Assembly: GCA_963662865.1 (NCBI GenBank)
Contig: OY759969.1
Coordinates: 2,108,001-2,172,000, forward strand
DNA: 64,000 bases
DNA from: JAJDYQ01 sp963662865
GTDB taxonomy: Bacteria; Pseudomonadota; Gammaproteobacteria; JAJDYQ01
Direction: 5' to 3'
A model generated the notes under the pieces. It was not told the origin of the DNA. It saw only the letters and a program-made list of their open reading frames with translations, and searched no databases. A program made the position numbers and the translations under genes. Below, one piece after another: positions 63,168-64,000 of the stretch (its first letter is position 1; every line of letters begins with the position of its first letter).

Positions 63168-64000
63168 ATGTGGCAAGTACATCGGGCTTTCCTGTTTGCG
63201 GTGCTTATATTAAGCACTGGGTTCCTCAGCGCAGATATGACTGTGCGTGATAATACGGCAGTTCTTTATAAGCAGAAAGCCAGTGATCGTCTATCGATCA
63301 TGATTCGGAATACACTCGGGCAAAAAATCCGTCCGCAGCTAAAAGCGAGCCTGGATGATATCGATCTGGAGCTAAAGGAAAGCGGGCAGCAGATCGTTTC
63401 AGCCCTGTTGTTACTGATTGATTCCAGTGATCCCCGTCGGTCTGATTCGATCAGAAGCCAGATCACTCACGTCGAGGAAATCGTAAATAAGCTGCCGGAC
63501 CATATTCTAATAGGAATTGCTCGATTTGATACGGAGCTGCATCTCCTGGCTCCGCTGGGGAGCAGTAAGGAAAAAATCATTCATGAGGCCAGATCAATCC
63601 GTGCAGAAGGTAAGACAACAGAGCTCTATAGGAACATCCTTGGATCAATTAACATTCTGAAGCAGGTCACCGCAGACGTTAAGTCAATATTAACGATGTC
63701 TGATGGACTCGCGGAGGACTACGCCTATTTTCATCGTGATATTGTGCGCTCAGCCATACAAAACGAAATCAACCTTTATGCAATTGGTTATGCAGACAAC
63801 ATTCCCAGCAGCGTTGCTTTACAAACCTTACGACGTCTATCTGAAGATACGGGCGGCACCTACGTTGCGGCAAGGCCGGCACGCTATGATTTACAGCAGA
63901 AAGACATCAATGAAATTCTCAGCAGTCTGAATTCGTTTAGCGGTTACGACATAGATCTTTCCGCTGCGATAGAAGCCAATCTTACAGGCAAGCGTCGTTT
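63168..64000 (+). CDS. Exported vWA-like protein (partial, cut by window edge)
   Basis: 277 residues are visible from the ATG at 63168 and the frame is open at base 64000. An N-terminal signal segment (FLFAVLILSTGFLSA) is followed by a helical part and a vWA-type fold: LLLLIDSSDPRRSD in the place of the MIDAS DxSxS (here altered), KTTELYRNI, and LTMSDGLAEDYAY. Later residues contain NLYAIGYADN and LSEDTGGTYVAA, common at the end of vWA domains. It diverges from the PhoX-like gene by 46 bases. Confidence 0.7.
   Translation, partial: MWQVHRAFLFAVLILSTGFLSADMTVRDNTAVLYKQKASDRLSIMIRNTLGQKIRPQLKASLDDIDLELKESGQQIVSALLLLIDSSDPRRSDSIRSQITHVEEIVNKLPDHILIGIARFDTELHLLAPLGSSKEKIIHEARSIRAEGKTTELYRNILGSINILKQVTADVKSILTMSDGLAEDYAYFHRDIVRSAIQNEINLYAIGYADNIPSSVALQTLRRLSEDTGGTYVAARPARYDLQQKDINEILSSLNSFSGYDIDLSAAIEANLTGKRR

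Overview
The window looks like a chromosome segment from a gammaproteobacterium of moderate GC, probably free-living; I cannot name the genus. The evidence is the origin-type gene order rnpA-rpmH / dnaA-dnaN-recF-gyrB, a gammaproteobacterial-style class Ia nrdAB with two ATP-cones in NrdA, a MoxR/Bat operon with a DUF4381 member, ppk1 and ppx, two periplasmic c-type cytochromes and a PilH-like receiver.

Layout. 1-6910 is the replication-origin neighbourhood: rnpA (cut by the window edge) and rpmH on the minus strand, then dnaA, an AT-rich dnaA-dnaN spacer with DnaA boxes (candidate oriC), dnaN, recF and gyrB. 7016-23190 holds envelope and stress functions: a surface subtilase with a PDTT-repeat stalk, cytochrome c' and a dihaem cytochrome, NhaA, a stand-alone MurG-like glycosyltransferase, a sialidase-like protein with a membrane partner, a DUF2007 protein, and the six-gene moxR-DUF58-DUF4381-batA-batB/C-batD operon. 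23237-24315 has a small secreted or anchored protein and a dimeric dUTPase-like protein.

24580-27858 is a complete IS1595-family transposon with 25-bp terminal repeats and an intact 8-bp target duplication. It carries a HicAB-like pair, a transposase, an SPPY-type DNA methyltransferase, a BglII-like endonuclease and a small ORF: a selfish module with both restriction-modification and toxin-antitoxin cargo. 28188-37265 is one 3025-residue repetitive Calx-beta-like autotransporter.

ppk1 (37556-39622) and ppx (44484-46022) converge on a 4.9-kb accessory island. The island holds a truncated ORF, a HEPN/MNT toxin-antitoxin pair, a cold-shock protein, a Panacea-type antitoxin with an unrecognised partner, an apparently frameshifted gene, and a diverged 73-bp direct repeat. 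TatD and a small protein follow, then a decayed stretch with a truncated SDR and a frameshifted TauD-type dioxygenase.

48604-55347 is the most interesting region. Four overlapping minus-strand genes encode an SF1 (Upf1/DNA2-like) helicase, a winged-helix-like protein, a double-HxK PLD protein, and an RtcR-like protein with a CARF-like N-terminus, a GAFTGA-containing sigma-54 AAA+ domain and a Fis-like HTH. A textbook sigma-54 promoter (TGGCAC-N5-TTGCT) precedes the first gene. I read this as an inducible nucleic-acid defence or repair operon that encodes its own ligand-sensing activator.

55685-60115 is nrdAB with a perfect DnaA box and two NrdR-like boxes. The right end has a small zinc-ribbon protein, an IS481 transposase remnant next to a decayed duplicate of a neighbouring gene start, a hypothetical protein coupled to a CheY-like receiver, a PhoX-like protein, and a partial vWA-like protein running off the edge.
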